DNA of 64,000 bases from Gp6-AA40 sp963818645 (GTDB taxonomy: Bacteria; Acidobacteriota; Vicinamibacteria; Vicinamibacterales; UBA2999), in the NCBI GenBank assembly GCA_963818645.1, contig CAWFTF010000008.1, forward strand, positions 71,121-135,120, read 5' to 3'. Position numbers and translations under genes: made by a program. The notes below the pieces were generated by a model that searched no databases, was not told the DNA's origin, and saw only the letters and a list, made by a program, of their open reading frames with translations. This document shows positions 42,432 to 51,905 of the stretch, piece by piece. Position 1 is the first letter of the stretch; each line of letters starts with the position of its first letter.

Positions 42432-43109
42432 ATGCCACGTGGTGGTTCGCTCGTCATCATCATTCTGTCGATCGCGCTCACTGCGCACGCCCAGGAGGCA
42501 ATCGCTCCGTTCGTGCCGCCGAATGCCAACAGCGTCAGCGGTAACGTTCTCAGGGGGCAGTTGTTGTGGGGCCGAACCGACAGTTGGCCAGGCGCGCCGG
42601 ACTTCTTCTGCCGACAGTCGAACTCGCAGTCGAACGTCCTGCATCCGCTCGCCGATGGCACCCCAAAGTGCTACGCCAAGGGAATGGTGCTCGGCGACAT
42701 CGGCGACTCGCCCGATCTCGTGTTGCGGCGGGCGGGTCCGGATGGGGCGGACTTCAATGGCAAGCCACAGCCCGTACCCGATGGCACTGTGCTGGGCAGC
42801 CTCTACTGGCAGGCGTGGGGCGCGCGCTGCGAGCCGGGGCAATCGGGTTTCTGGTCGGGCTGCGGCGGAAATGGCCGTACCGCGCAGATCTACTCGCGCA
42901 GTTCCGGGGATCAGACGGGCACGTCTCGTGCCGGAAGTCTGCATCTGGCAACGACACCGCCCGGCAACAATGGGAGTCCCCTGGACCGAATTGTGATCAC
43001 CGCTGAGGGGCAGATCATCATCGACACGCTTGCCGGAATGCGGGAGATCGAGATCGGCTCCGCTGACTCATGCGGAACTGGATATCGCTGTCTTCGCGTG
43101 GCTAACTGA
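42432..43109 (+). CDS. Secreted protein with tail-fibre-like repeats
   Basis: 225 residues, start ATG 42432 after GGAGG, signal peptide (LVIIILSIALTAHAQ). The mature part has six cysteines (FFCRQS, KCYAKG, RCEPG, GCGG, SCGTGYRC) and an order of short motifs (VLGSLYWQAWGA, GRTAQIYSRSSG, AGSLHLATTPPG, RIVITAEGQIII) like the triple-stranded beta stems of phage tail fibres or S74-type trimeric proteins. No chaperone domain. The cysteines would be oxidised outside the cell. It may form a trimeric surface fibre; unverified. Confidence 0.65.
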   Translation: MPRGGSLVIIILSIALTAHAQEAIAPFVPPNANSVSGNVLRGQLLWGRTDSWPGAPDFFCRQSNSQSNVLHPLADGTPKCYAKGMVLGDIGDSPDLVLRRAGPDGADFNGKPQPVPDGTVLGSLYWQAWGARCEPGQSGFWSGCGGNGRTAQIYSRSSGDQTGTSRAGSLHLATTPPGNNGSPLDRIVITAEGQIIIDTLAGMREIEIGSADSCGTGYRCLRVAN

Positions 43110-43147
43110 CTCATGGCCGGCGACCACTGCGACTGTCTGACATTCCT

Positions 43148-43585
43148 ATGCGCTCAAGACTCTCTCTGATCACGATGTGTGCGCTCATTACAGCGGCGTG
43201 CGGATCCGTGTCGGCTCAGAACGATGCGACCACCGCCATTCCGCCGGCGCTGATGGCGAGCGCGGAAGCGTGGAATAACGCCGACCTGCCAGGCCACATC
43301 GGCCTCTACACCGACACCGCCACATTCATGGGCGGCAACGGTCCAATTCAAGGACGCGATCGCGTGGGTGAGTCACTCGCGAAGTCGTTCTGGCGTGATG
43401 GCAAGCCGAAGCAGACGCTCTCGTTCGACCGCATCGAAGTCCGTCCGCTCGGAGACAGACACGCGCTATCGACAGGGCACTTCGTTCTGACGGGCGGCGG
43501 CGAAGCGGACCGGAGCGGCTGGTTCAGTCTGACGTGGGAAAAGACCAGCACGGGCTGGCGGATCATTCACGATCATTCGAGCTGA
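43148..43585 (+). CDS. SnoaL/DUF4440-like lipoprotein or secreted protein
   Basis: 145 residues with an N-terminal signal; ALITAACGS is a possible lipobox with Cys at about residue 18. The rest matches the nuclear-transport-factor-2 fold: PPALMASAEAWNNADLPGHIGLYTDTATFMG, then FDRIEVRPLGDRHALSTGHFVL and DRSGWFSLTWEKTSTGWRIIHDHSS. Such domains bind or process small ligands, but the function cannot be told here. The stop is followed 2 nt later by heptamer array H, which separates it from the convergent anti-sigma gene. Confidence 0.75.
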   Translation: MRSRLSLITMCALITAACGSVSAQNDATTAIPPALMASAEAWNNADLPGHIGLYTDTATFMGGNGPIQGRDRVGESLAKSFWRDGKPKQTLSFDRIEVRPLGDRHALSTGHFVLTGGGEADRSGWFSLTWEKTSTGWRIIHDHSS

Positions 43586-43587
43586 GG

Positions 43588-43622
43588 TTCGGTCTTCAGT
43601 CCGCGGTCCTCAGTCCTCGGTC
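43588..43622. repeat. Heptamer array H (CTCGGTC/CTCAGTC) between convergent stops
   Basis: TTCGGTC, TTCAGTC, CGCGGTC, CTCAGTC, CTCGGTC: five units filling nearly the whole gap between the stops at 43585 and 43621 (the last units overlap the latter). Confidence 0.9.
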
Positions 43623-44199
43623 AGCGCCGCTGGAGTGTGCCCTCGTGCTGGAAAACATATTCGGCGAGAATACGTTCGCCGGATGCTCTTGCAGAACGGC
43701 GAAGCGTCAATCGCATCGGCCCGGTCGGAGCGCTGCGGACGAGCGCGGCCGGCAACGCCAGCACCAGTTCCGTCTCTCCCATGCGCACCGGAACGTCAGT
43801 GGCCTGTGCCCACTCCTCTCCCGTGTCGAAGCGCATCTCCGCATCGACCGATTCCACGCCGGTAAAGTCCGCCCTCAGCCTCGCGACAATCACATCGTCG
43901 TCGGCCCACGCGGCACATCGGACTGTTTCCCCAGGGCCGAGCGCATACGATCTGACGCGAACACCGTCGCGCGCGAGGCGATTCAGCACCGCATCGTTGA
44001 CGAAGGCCTGAATGCTGCCGGCACGCGCGAGGGCGCCGATGCCATCGCGCAGACGTTCGGCGTCCGCCAGCATTCTCGCGCATCGTTCGCAGGCGAAGAT
44101 GTGTGCTTCGATGCGCTCCGCATCACCCGGTGTGATATCCGAGGTCCAGTAGTCGGCCAATTCACCGAACGATGGGCACGGCGCGCTCGTGTTGGTCAT
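43621..44199 (-). CDS. Anti-sigma factor with a zinc-binding motif
   Basis: 192 residues. The N-terminus has the ZAS motif HxxxCxxC in EAHIFACERCARML, typical of anti-sigma factors that bind ECF sigma factors. The rest has no membrane helix, so it is probably a cytosolic anti-sigma factor, with a beta-rich domain (RSYALGPGETVRCAAW, RMGETELVLALPAALV) that may sense a ligand or a thiol state. The start ATG 44199 overlaps the sigma gene by 4 nt, typical of co-translated pairs. The partner is the product at 44196. Confidence 0.85.
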   Translation of the reverse strand: MTNTSAPCPSFGELADYWTSDITPGDAERIEAHIFACERCARMLADAERLRDGIGALARAGSIQAFVNDAVLNRLARDGVRVRSYALGPGETVRCAAWADDDVIVARLRADFTGVESVDAEMRFDTGEEWAQATDVPVRMGETELVLALPAALVRSAPTGPMRLTLRRSARASGERILAEYVFQHEGTLQRR

Positions 44200-44705
44200 G
44201 ACGCCCTCGGTGCCTCGATGCAGTCGCGAATCGAGGCGAGCGCGCGATGCCGGCTGACGCGGACCGCGCCAGCCGTCGTGCCGAGTGCCGCAGCGATTTC
44301 CGTTGCCGACCTGTCGGCGTAATACGTGAGCAGCACGATCGTTCTCTCGCGTTCGCGCAGAGCCGCGAGACACGGCGCGAGACGCCTGCTGTCGAGTGCG
44401 AGATCGTTCGATGTCTCCGTGGCCTCATCGAACGGCTCGAAGCGCGCGACGATTGCCGCCCGCCTCCGTTCGCCCCGCCTCTGACCAGCGACCATCATCC
44501 GGCTCGTGCCGAGGACGAACGATCCGATCTGATCGGGCTCGCGGACCTCGCCCGCCCTGAGACGCGTGATCACCACCAGCATCACCTGCTGCGCCAGATC
44601 GTCAGCCGCGGATCGGTCCGGCAGATGCTTCAGTCCGAACAGCCGCACGCGCGGCGCGAATCGTCGATACAACTCCGTTTCGGCGGCGGTCAGCTTCATC
44701 GGCAT
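44196..44705 (-). CDS. ECF sigma factor 1
   Basis: 169 residues, RNA polymerase sigma-70 family, ECF type. Region 2 includes SAADDLAQQVMLVVITRL (sequence like DLxQxxFL); region 4 includes LAALRERERTIVLLTYYADRS, ATEIAAALGTTAGAVRVSRHRALASI with the helix-turn-helix. Overlap of 4 nt with the anti-sigma gene. Other targets are unknown. An upstream ECF-type autoregulatory promoter was not identified. Confidence 0.9.
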   Translation of the reverse strand: MPMKLTAAETELYRRFAPRVRLFGLKHLPDRSAADDLAQQVMLVVITRLRAGEVREPDQIGSFVLGTSRMMVAGQRRGERRRAAIVARFEPFDEATETSNDLALDSRRLAPCLAALRERERTIVLLTYYADRSATEIAAALGTTAGAVRVSRHRALASIRDCIEAPRAS

Positions 44706-44818
44706 CCGTTGCAGCTACCGCACGCGCCACCACACCGTCGTCGCACGTGCTCATCGGCCTCGCACGCGAACTCGTCACGACGCTACGGTACAGGCCGCGC
44801 GACTGACGCGTCAATCAC

Positions 44819-45562
44819 TCACCGGCTGTTCATGGTCTGCAGGCCGAGGTGTTGTTCCAACACGTCGCCGGCCGCGCGCAGGGCCGCGGCGCCGTCGCCT
44901 TCGAATGCCGAGCCGTGCATCGCGGCCAGCAGTCTGGGCTGTAACTGCGCCAGCGTCTCGAGACGGTCGCGTGTCTGTGGCGTAAACGGCACGTAGTCCA
45001 TGAGAACGGGATGCGCCTGCATCATCGCGATCGCCTCGCTATAACGGCCGACGACGTCGTCGCGGGTAACAGCCTCTCTGGGCCCGAGTTGGTGAAAGAG
45101 ATCAGAGCAAAACAGCACGCGGTCCTGCTCTTCGAAGAGCATGCCTGCATCCCACCCGTGCGGCAGGTGAGGCGTGGGGATCCACCGGAATCGATGACGC
45201 CCCGTCGAGAGAACGTCGCCGGGAGCCAGCGCGAAAGGCGGACGAGTGGCGAAGTCCGTGATGTTGACCATCGCCCCCACCTGGCCGCACGCGGCTTGTG
45301 CATGGGGAGCTCGGGCCAGCCACTCATTCAGCGCGCCGCATTCGTCCACTTCGAAATGGCTCCAACTGATCCAGCGCAGCGAGACGGGATCGATCAGGCG
45401 GCTGACGGCTTCCCACATCTCGGGAAACATCGACCGCATGCCCGTATGGAAGAGCAGCGGTTGTTCGTCTTTCACGAGGAAGTGATTGAACTGCAGGTCG
45501 AACTGCGGAACGTGAATCGAGATCCGGTACACGTCGCGGGCGATCTCGTCGATGACGGCCAT
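44819..45562 (-). CDS. Flavodiiron-like MBL-fold protein without flavodoxin domain
   Basis: 247 residues with the diiron-type motif SHFEVDECGAL (HxExD), as in the beta-lactamase part of flavodiiron O2/NO reductases, plus TPHLPHGWDAGMLFE (His-Asp) and VLFCSDLFHQLG and AAMHGSAFEGDGA. The C-terminal flavodoxin domain of those enzymes is absent, so it would need a separate flavoprotein or act differently. The start is ATG 45562. No signal peptide. The function is uncertain; oxygen or NO detoxification is the best guess. Confidence 0.75.
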   Translation of the reverse strand: MAVIDEIARDVYRISIHVPQFDLQFNHFLVKDEQPLLFHTGMRSMFPEMWEAVSRLIDPVSLRWISWSHFEVDECGALNEWLARAPHAQAACGQVGAMVNITDFATRPPFALAPGDVLSTGRHRFRWIPTPHLPHGWDAGMLFEEQDRVLFCSDLFHQLGPREAVTRDDVVGRYSEAIAMMQAHPVLMDYVPFTPQTRDRLETLAQLQPRLLAAMHGSAFEGDGAAALRAAGDVLEQHLGLQTMNSR

Positions 45563-45652
45563 GAGCACCTCCCAAATGTGCGTCTCATCAGGGAAGTGCC
45601 ACGAGTTCAAGGGGTGTTACACCTCGACCGCAGGAAGGCGATGGTCCGGGTG

Positions 45653-46451
45653 TCAGGCGCGGGAGAAGACCATTCCGAATCCCTGCGCGCGCGGATTGAC
45701 ACCGAGCAGGCGCACCCCGTTCATCAGTCCGTGCGGCGTCGACGAGACGACGGGAACTTTGATCCTGTTCTCGAGCGGCACGATCAGATCGAGGGTCCGG
45801 AGTGCGCCGCACGAGACAACGAGAGCGTCTGCCTTCCTCGAGTTGGCGTACGCGTCAGCGCCGAGGTTGAACAGGATTTCCTGCGTGGCGGCTCCCTCGG
45901 GGACGCGCTCGTAACCGAGGCCTTTTGCTGACGTCACCTCGAAGCCGTGTTCCTCGAGGAACAGCTTCAGTCTGCCGGTGACCACGTCGGTGTACGCGGT
46001 GGCAACCGCCACACGCTTCGCATTCGCCGTCCTGAGGCCGTCGATCAGACCGTTGCTCTGCGTCGTCGCCGGAACTCCCGTTGCCTTCGTCACGCGCTCG
46101 ACCAGATCCTGGTTGAACTTGGCGCCCTTATAGAAAGTCAACGACGATCCGAAGACGGAGATGACCTTCGCGCCGCGCTTCTTGAGCGCCTCGGCGACAG
46201 GAACGACTCGCGGGATGGCCTCTTCGTAGCCCTCGACCGTCATGCCGCCCGGCAGGCCGACGCCGTCGCCGAGGAACTCGACACCGGCGGGATAGAGACG
46301 CTTCGCGTCTGGCGGAATCGGGTAGTCCTTGGGCGGAAAGATCAATCCAAGCGCCGGATCGCTCGCGAAGCCCAACGCAGGTGAGGCCGAGAACCGCACC
46401 GGCAGTGGCGGCACCGGTAATCTTCACGAAGTCGCGACGGGACGTCGACAT
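45653..46451 (-). CDS. Asp/Glu racemase or maleate isomerase-like enzyme, Tat-exported (frame break near 46385)
   Basis: The N-terminus MSTSRRDFVKITGAATAGAVLG is a twin-arginine signal. After an extra base in GGG (about 46385), the frame continues GFASDPALGLIFPPKDY. The enzyme part has VISVFGSSLTFYKGAKFN, GVPATTQSNGLIDGL and the C-terminal catalytic-type Cys in LVVSCGALRTLDLIVPLE, as in maleate cis-trans isomerase/arylmalonate decarboxylase. Corrected length 265 residues. Export of such an enzyme is unusual. The neighbours are the MBL-fold proteins on either side; no clear pathway. Confidence 0.75.
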
Positions 46452-46496
46452 ATGGCCTCCGAGCCCTGAAGTGGTCGCTTGAACTATACACCGCCG

Positions 46497-47943
46497 TCAG
46501 TTGGTCCCGGCACGTCCCAGCCATCGCGTCATCTCCGCGATCGTGACGACGCGATTGTCGGCAGGGTAGTGCACCGGGATGATTCGCTGCACGTCGAGCT
46601 TCAGACGCTGAATGTTGTCTGCGAGGCTCAGCGTGTACGGGCTCGGCGGGTTCGGCGGTGATCGCAGCCGGGGGCTGCGGATTGTAGGCATCGGCTTCCA
46701 GCAGGACCTTCTCTTTCGGCAGATACGCCACGAGCATCCCGTCGTGGTGGAGGAAGTTCTTCAGGTGATGAAGTTCCAGCACATGCGTCCCGTCCGTGAG
46801 GATCTTCCGGTCACCCATGCCTTCCACGATCGGCTTCTTCCCAGATGTCTGCGCCTTGTCCGGATTCAGCGTGTGCGGCAGTGAGAGCACCTTTTCCAGA
46901 TACGCCTTGTTCGACTCGTGCGTCAGGATCGTGGACCCTTCGGCGACGAATGCGCGCAAGCCGCCGGCGTGATCGAAATGGCTGTGTGTGTTGATCACGT
47001 ATCGAATCGGTTTGTTCGGAATGAGGCGCTTCGCTTCGGCGATGACGGCCAGTGCGCGCTCTTCGCTCTGCCCCGATTCGATCAGCGCGATGTAGTCCTT
47101 GAAGTCGATAGCGATGACCGTGTATCCACCGGTCATCACGTAGACGCCGTCACTGAGCTTCTCCACTGTCACAGGTGGAGGTGCCTGAGCCGCCGCGGCC
47201 GGTGCGCCGCCTCGCCCTTGGGGTGGCTGTGTATTCACCGGCGCGTTGATCTTCACGTCGCTCACGCGCAGGTCGAAGACGGGATGCCCGCCCTGCTGCT
47301 GCACGATGTGCATCGGGAACTGAACCCCACCGCCCACGTCCTTGTAATCGCTGTAGACGGCCACAAACGGCATGTCGCCCATGACCGGGTGATCGATCAT
47401 CGTTTCCACGCGCGCGATCAGGTTCTTCTCGTCGACATAGGCCTTCACTGGTGCCTTGTTGTCACCGACGAAGGTGATCACCGTCTGCTTCGCGCCGCCC
47501 GGTGCCGGGGCGACGGTGGCATTGCGCGCGGCCGCCGCACGGACGAACGCGTGCGGCATCATCCAGATCTCCAGTTGCTGCGCCCAGGGCGAGCTGCCGC
47601 TCACGACATTGGACTGCGACTGCTCACCGATGATCGGCTGCTGGCCGCCGCCGCGCGGCGGATTCTCGCCCTGCAGACGCACGCGATCGACGCGTGACGC
47701 CGTCGCCTCGAAATCGATGCCGCGGGTGTAGCTCTTCTCGATGAACTTCGGCCATGGTGCGCTCGCGTTCGGATTCTGGCCGAGGGCGTAGTCGAAGCCG
47801 GTTGCCGAATACTGGACGGTCTTCAGCGCGTCGGCGCCGAGCGCCTTCGATACCGCGCCGATAGTGGCCTTGGCATCCTGGGCCGCTGCGTTCGCGGCGC
47901 ATGCGCAGGCCAGCACGGCGATGAACAGAGATTTCTTCACCAT
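46497..47943 (-). CDS. Secreted MBL-fold hydrolase (frame break near 46655)
   Basis: 481 residues after correction. A signal peptide (SLFIAVLACACAANAAAQ) is followed by a ~250-residue N-terminal domain (HAFVRAAAARNATVAPAPGG) with lipid-binding or LolA-like beta features, then the MBL domain with the zinc motif THSHFDHAGG and the later His in LHHLKNFLHHDGM. An extra base near 46655 breaks the frame; the end is NPPSPYTLSLADNI and RIIPVHYPADN. A similar gene lies directly upstream (47964). The pair probably arose by duplication. The substrate is unknown. Confidence 0.8.
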
Positions 47944-47963
47944 CGTTTCCTCCTCCGCGACTG

Positions 47964-49430
47964 TCAGTTCGTGCCCGCGATCGTCGGTTTGGCCTTGATG
48001 GTTTTCACCATCTGATCGAACGGCTCGATGACACCGTGCACCGGCACGTCACGGTCGATCCTCAGCTTCCGCTGCGCGAGATTGGTGAGCACGTTCTCAC
48101 CCCACAGGTGCTGGTTCCATCCGGCGTCGTACAGGTCGGCCTGCACGAGCATCCGCTCGCGTGGCACGTACGCGTAGAGGTTCGTTCCCTCGCGCGGATT
48201 GTCGAGCAGGTGATAGAGCTGCACCTCCATCGACTTGTCCTTCAGCGTCATCTGATCGTCCACCCATTCGAATTTCGCCGACTTGGGATTCATCTGAAGC
48301 GCGTCGGGCACGATCGTGTGCGGGCGGGCAAGGAGATCCTTGAAGAACGCTTCGTTGGCACGATGCGTCACGATGGTCAGATCCTCCGCCACTGCAACGC
48401 GCAGCCCGCCCGAGTGATCGAAATGGTGATGCGACACGATCGCCGTCGTGAGCGGCTTCGCGCTGAGCGTCCTCGCCTTGTCGATCACCGCCTTCGAGCG
48501 CGCTTCGTTGAGCGGCACTTCGTAGAGCACGAGGTGATCGTCGAACTCGAACACGACGCTGCGATGATTGCCAGACCCGGCCAGCCACCAGATCCCCTTC
48601 GCGACCGGCTCCACGGTGACGACGACCGGGGGTGGCGTCGGAACTGATGCTGATTTCACACCGGCGGGTACCGCCAGGTCGGCGACGTCGCCGTTCACTG
48701 CGTTCTTCGAAACCTGCAGATCGAACTGCAGGTACTTGTCCATCATCGTCGTCAGCCGCCGCGGCAGCTTCACGCCGTCGACGTCTTCGTAGTCCGAGAA
48801 CGTCGTGACGATCGCCACGTCTCCCATGTTCGCGTTGTCGCTCATCGACGTCACCTTCGAGGGCAGGTGCGTTGATTGGTCGATGGCGAGAGTCACCGTG
48901 TCGCCGAGAGCCGTGGTGATGTCCACGAGTTGCAGGCCGCCTTCCGTGCGAGGGTTCGCGAGCTTGGCAGCGGGATCGAGCGCGGCTCGCACGACAGTGA
49001 TCGGGTGGTGGAGCAGTTCGACTCGACGTTCGCGCACTGCCGCCTCACCGGCGCGATTCAGGGTGCCGTCGGGTGTGGCGTTGTACGCGACGACGCCATC
49101 GAGTCCCTGCGCGACCCGCTGAGTCGTCGCGCCAGCGAACTGGAATTGGGCTTCGCGCAATTGCTGCACGCGAGTCCGGCCGTTGGCCAGGTCGATCGCA
49201 CGCGCGTGCTCCGTCACCTTCCACACCGGCAGCTCATCGTCTGGCAGCCGGTTCTGACCGGCGTTCGGTGCCGAGCCACTGCCGGTGATGTGCAGAGACG
49301 TCAGCGACTGGATGCGGGAAGCGCCTCCGAGTGCGGCAGCGGCATCGTCGATGACTTGCCGCTCCGGAGGAGCAGACGAACAGCCAGTCATGAGAGCGGC
49401 GATGAAGACAAGCGCGCGTGTGCGAATCAT
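47964..49430 (-). CDS. MBL-fold lipoprotein
   Basis: 488 residues. Lipobox LMTGCSS near residue 16 marks it as a lipoprotein. A ~270-residue N-terminal domain like that of the neighbour at 46497 (GDTVTLAIDQSTHLPSKV, FDLQVSKNAVNGDV) precedes the MBL domain with SHHHFDHSGG, a variant zinc motif with an extra His, and VQLYHLLDNPREGTNLYAYVP. It ends ETNL-free with ...IKAKPTIAGTN and is 20 nt upstream of the sister gene, so the two form an operon. Divergent from the membrane protein gene at 49505. Confidence 0.8.
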   Translation of the reverse strand: MIRTRALVFIAALMTGCSSAPPERQVIDDAAAALGGASRIQSLTSLHITGSGSAPNAGQNRLPDDELPVWKVTEHARAIDLANGRTRVQQLREAQFQFAGATTQRVAQGLDGVVAYNATPDGTLNRAGEAAVRERRVELLHHPITVVRAALDPAAKLANPRTEGGLQLVDITTALGDTVTLAIDQSTHLPSKVTSMSDNANMGDVAIVTTFSDYEDVDGVKLPRRLTTMMDKYLQFDLQVSKNAVNGDVADLAVPAGVKSASVPTPPPVVVTVEPVAKGIWWLAGSGNHRSVVFEFDDHLVLYEVPLNEARSKAVIDKARTLSAKPLTTAIVSHHHFDHSGGLRVAVAEDLTIVTHRANEAFFKDLLARPHTIVPDALQMNPKSAKFEWVDDQMTLKDKSMEVQLYHLLDNPREGTNLYAYVPRERMLVQADLYDAGWNQHLWGENVLTNLAQRKLRIDRDVPVHGVIEPFDQMVKTIKAKPTIAGTN

Positions 49431-49504
49431 GGACGGGGATTGTAAACCTTGCCCGGGTCGAGGGCGAGTTGTTCTCTGGTCCGGCCGAACACGTTATTCA
49501 AGGT

Positions 49505-50485
49505 ATGAAAGGCCGGATTAGGCACCTCGACGATTGGGTCGCCGAAACTCCGGAATCGATTGCCGCCAGGCTCGAAAGCGCCAGGAGCGCTCAGGGCCAG
49601 GCGCGACGGACGATGGGCATCATGTCGATCATCTCGATGATGATGCTCATCGCCAGCTACAACGCCTACCTCTCGTACGACACGACCTGGATCCTGGACC
49701 TCCCTCAGAAAGAACTGGCCGGAGGGACGACCGTTGCAGGCGTGCTCACGGACCAGGCGCTCAAGGACTGGGCCGCCTCTCGAAGTGTGCAGGTGCCGCT
49801 TCTTGGCATCCGAACATCGGTTGACGATGCGCCCGTTCTCGGGACTGCAACGTTGCTCGTGCTGGCGTTCTGGCTGGTACTGCTGACGAGACGCGAGAAT
49901 CACACCGTCGGTCTGCTCCTGAGGGACACGGACACAGAGCTGCCAGAGGACGACGAGTCAGAATCGCCAGGGCATCGTCCTTCGTACTCGAGCGGGCAGC
50001 GGTGGCTGATCTTCCACACCGTTGCTTCCAACAGCGTGTTCATCACCTGCGATCGATCGCTGGCGCCTGTGCAGTCGCTTGGTCCGAAGTGCGCTGCGTC
50101 AACGAGTGCCAATGGCGGATTCAAAGCCTGGATGAGCGAGCAGGCGTATGCCTTCCTGAGCAGGTTCTTCTTCGACTTCCCGGTGATCGTGTCGTCGATC
50201 GTCTTCGTACTCGATCGCTGGTCCTACTTCGAACCGGATGCGTTCACCGTTGGCGCACAGACACCGGGAGTTGGCAGTGCGTTCTTCTGGTTCTCGATGG
50301 TGGTGTTCTTCGTCTGCTGGATTCCTCTCGTGATGTGCTGTCGTCGCTCGCGTCTGTATTCGGAAGCCACGGGGCGCGTGCTCAAGGAGTACGGCACGCG
50401 GCTGCGCGCCGATCTGCTGCGACATCAGCCGATCGCCAGGCGGGAAGGTTTCACTCAGCCCGCGATCAGCCGCATCGGCGGTTGA
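49505..50485 (+). CDS. Four-helix membrane protein of unknown function
   Basis: 326 residues, start ATG 49505 (MKGRIRHLDDWVAETPESI); the frame extends upstream without better starts. Membrane segments: TMGIMSIISMMMLIASYNAYL, GTATLLVLAFWLVLL, DFPVIVSSIVFVLDRW, AFFWFSMVVFFVCWIPLVMCC. A long extracytoplasmic loop lies after the first. The N-terminal region has coiled-coil character. I do not recognise the family. Stands alone; divergent from the MBL operon, with 255 nt before the next gene. Confidence 0.65.
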   Translation: MKGRIRHLDDWVAETPESIAARLESARSAQGQARRTMGIMSIISMMMLIASYNAYLSYDTTWILDLPQKELAGGTTVAGVLTDQALKDWAASRSVQVPLLGIRTSVDDAPVLGTATLLVLAFWLVLLTRRENHTVGLLLRDTDTELPEDDESESPGHRPSYSSGQRWLIFHTVASNSVFITCDRSLAPVQSLGPKCAASTSANGGFKAWMSEQAYAFLSRFFFDFPVIVSSIVFVLDRWSYFEPDAFTVGAQTPGVGSAFFWFSMVVFFVCWIPLVMCCRRSRLYSEATGRVLKEYGTRLRADLLRHQPIARREGFTQPAISRIGG

Positions 50486-50740
50486 CCCATCTCTGTTGGG
50501 TCTCGACTCGAGCCCGTTTTACTTTCTGTAGCGCGTCACGGCGCTCACAGTCGCGCCTCAGAAGCGCCCTGCGGCGTGGGAGTCGACCTGCTGCCTGATC
50601 GACGTGTGTCCCGCCGCGGGCTTGCGAGCGTCGCGACTAGGAGTAACCGAACTGACCCGCTGCTCACATGGACGCTGCGAGCTACCGGCAGGTAAACGCC
50701 GTATAATCGCCGCGCAATCCGTACTCATAAGGAGTTCCAG
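50486..50740. promoter_or_regulatory. Intergenic region with a -10-like element for the secreted paralogue
   Basis: 255 nt without a convincing gene. TATAAT at 50702-50707 would give a start near 50714 and a leader of 27 nt, with AAGGAG (50730) before the ATG at 50741. No good -35 is visible (GAGCTA). Confidence 0.35.
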
Positions 50741-51832
50741 ATGAGTAAGCGCGTGCTTGTCAGTTCGCTTTTCGCCGTCGCAGGCCTTGGGCTTGCGTCG
50801 CTGTCCGTGTCGGGTCAGAGTCAGAGCGCACCGCCACTCTTCATCACCGCCTACAACGGTGGCGCGCCGATTCCGTACACCGTGCCGAAGACGCCGTGGG
50901 GGGATCCCGATCTTCAGGGTGTCTGGAGCAGTGACGACACCAGCGGTATCCCGCGCGAGCGCCCCAAGGATCTCGGCAACAACCTCTATCTCAGTGATGA
51001 AGCATTCGCTGCTCGCGTCAAGCAGGTCGAGCAGGGTGTGAAGCGCGGGGAAACGGACATCGGCTCGTTCCGGAACGACTTCGCCCGTCGAGCGTTCAGG
51101 CAGACGTCGCTCATCGTCGATCCGCCAGACGGCGTCATGCCAGCAGTTACGAAGGAAGCCGAGAAGCGCCGTGCCTCGCGCGATCGCGGTACGTTCGGTG
51201 AGGGTCCCTTCGATACGACCGAGGACTTCACGCTCTACGATCGCTGCATCACGCGCGGCATCGTCGGCTCCGTCCTTCGTGTCGTCTACGGCAACGGCAA
51301 CCGTATCGTGCAGGCGCCGGGCATGGTGGCGTTCGGCTACGAGATGATCCACGACACGCGGATCATCTACACGGATGGACGCCCGCACATCGGTCAGGGC
51401 ATCCGACAGTATCTGGGTGACTCGCGCGCGCGATGGGAAGGTGACGAGCTCGTTGTCGTGACCACGAACCTCACGGACAAGACGAGCATCGGCGGCAACG
51501 GCAACGGGCTGCGCCACAGCGACAAAATGGTGATCACCGAGCGGTTCAAGCGCGTGGCGGCTGATGTCATCCAGTATCAGTTCACGGTAGACGATCCAGT
51601 GACGTACGCCAAGCCGTTCACGATGTCGCTGCCGCTGACGCCACTCGACGGCGGGGTAATCCTCCCGTACGAATGCCACGAAGGGAACCGCGGCCTGCCC
51701 AATGCGATGAGCGCGGAGCGCGCGGAAGACAAGGCGATCGAGGAAGATCTCAAGAATGGCATCAAGCGGGCCCGCCGGACGATCCAGGTCCCGGTGCCGA
51801 ATCGCCCCGCCGCCCCGGCCGAAGAAAACTAG
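50741..51832 (+). CDS. Secreted protein of the D-L-Q-G-x-W family
   Basis: 363 residues, intact. Start ATG 50741 after AAGGAG; signal peptide LVSSLFAVAGLGLASLSVSGQ. The family signature GDPDLQGVWSSDDTSGIPRERP, the middle FTLYDRCITRGIVGSV, SRARWEGDELVVVTTNLTD, FTVDDPVTYAKPF and PYECHEGNRGLPNAM align with the protein at 9323. No catalytic motif is evident. It is probably expressed alone. Members are highly expanded in Acidobacteriota and remain uncharacterised as far as I know. Confidence 0.85.
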   Translation: MSKRVLVSSLFAVAGLGLASLSVSGQSQSAPPLFITAYNGGAPIPYTVPKTPWGDPDLQGVWSSDDTSGIPRERPKDLGNNLYLSDEAFAARVKQVEQGVKRGETDIGSFRNDFARRAFRQTSLIVDPPDGVMPAVTKEAEKRRASRDRGTFGEGPFDTTEDFTLYDRCITRGIVGSVLRVVYGNGNRIVQAPGMVAFGYEMIHDTRIIYTDGRPHIGQGIRQYLGDSRARWEGDELVVVTTNLTDKTSIGGNGNGLRHSDKMVITERFKRVAADVIQYQFTVDDPVTYAKPFTMSLPLTPLDGGVILPYECHEGNRGLPNAMSAERAEDKAIEEDLKNGIKRARRTIQVPVPNRPAAPAEEN

Positions 51833-51856
51833 CAAATCCGGCCCCACACATAGAAC

Positions 51857-51891
51857 CTCCGGCCTGAAGGCGATAAACTGAAAGGCCGGAG
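51857..51891 (+). promoter_or_regulatory. Leader hairpin upstream of lysC
   Basis: CTCCGGCCT (51857-51865) is a perfect 9-bp complement of AGGCCGGAG (51883-51891) with a 17-nt loop containing GATAAACTG. It lies 14 nt before the lysC ATG. It could be a terminator of the upstream gene or a leader structure; no leader peptide or known riboswitch core is seen. Confidence 0.5.
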
Positions 51892-51905
51892 ATTCTTCGC
51901 TTCCC

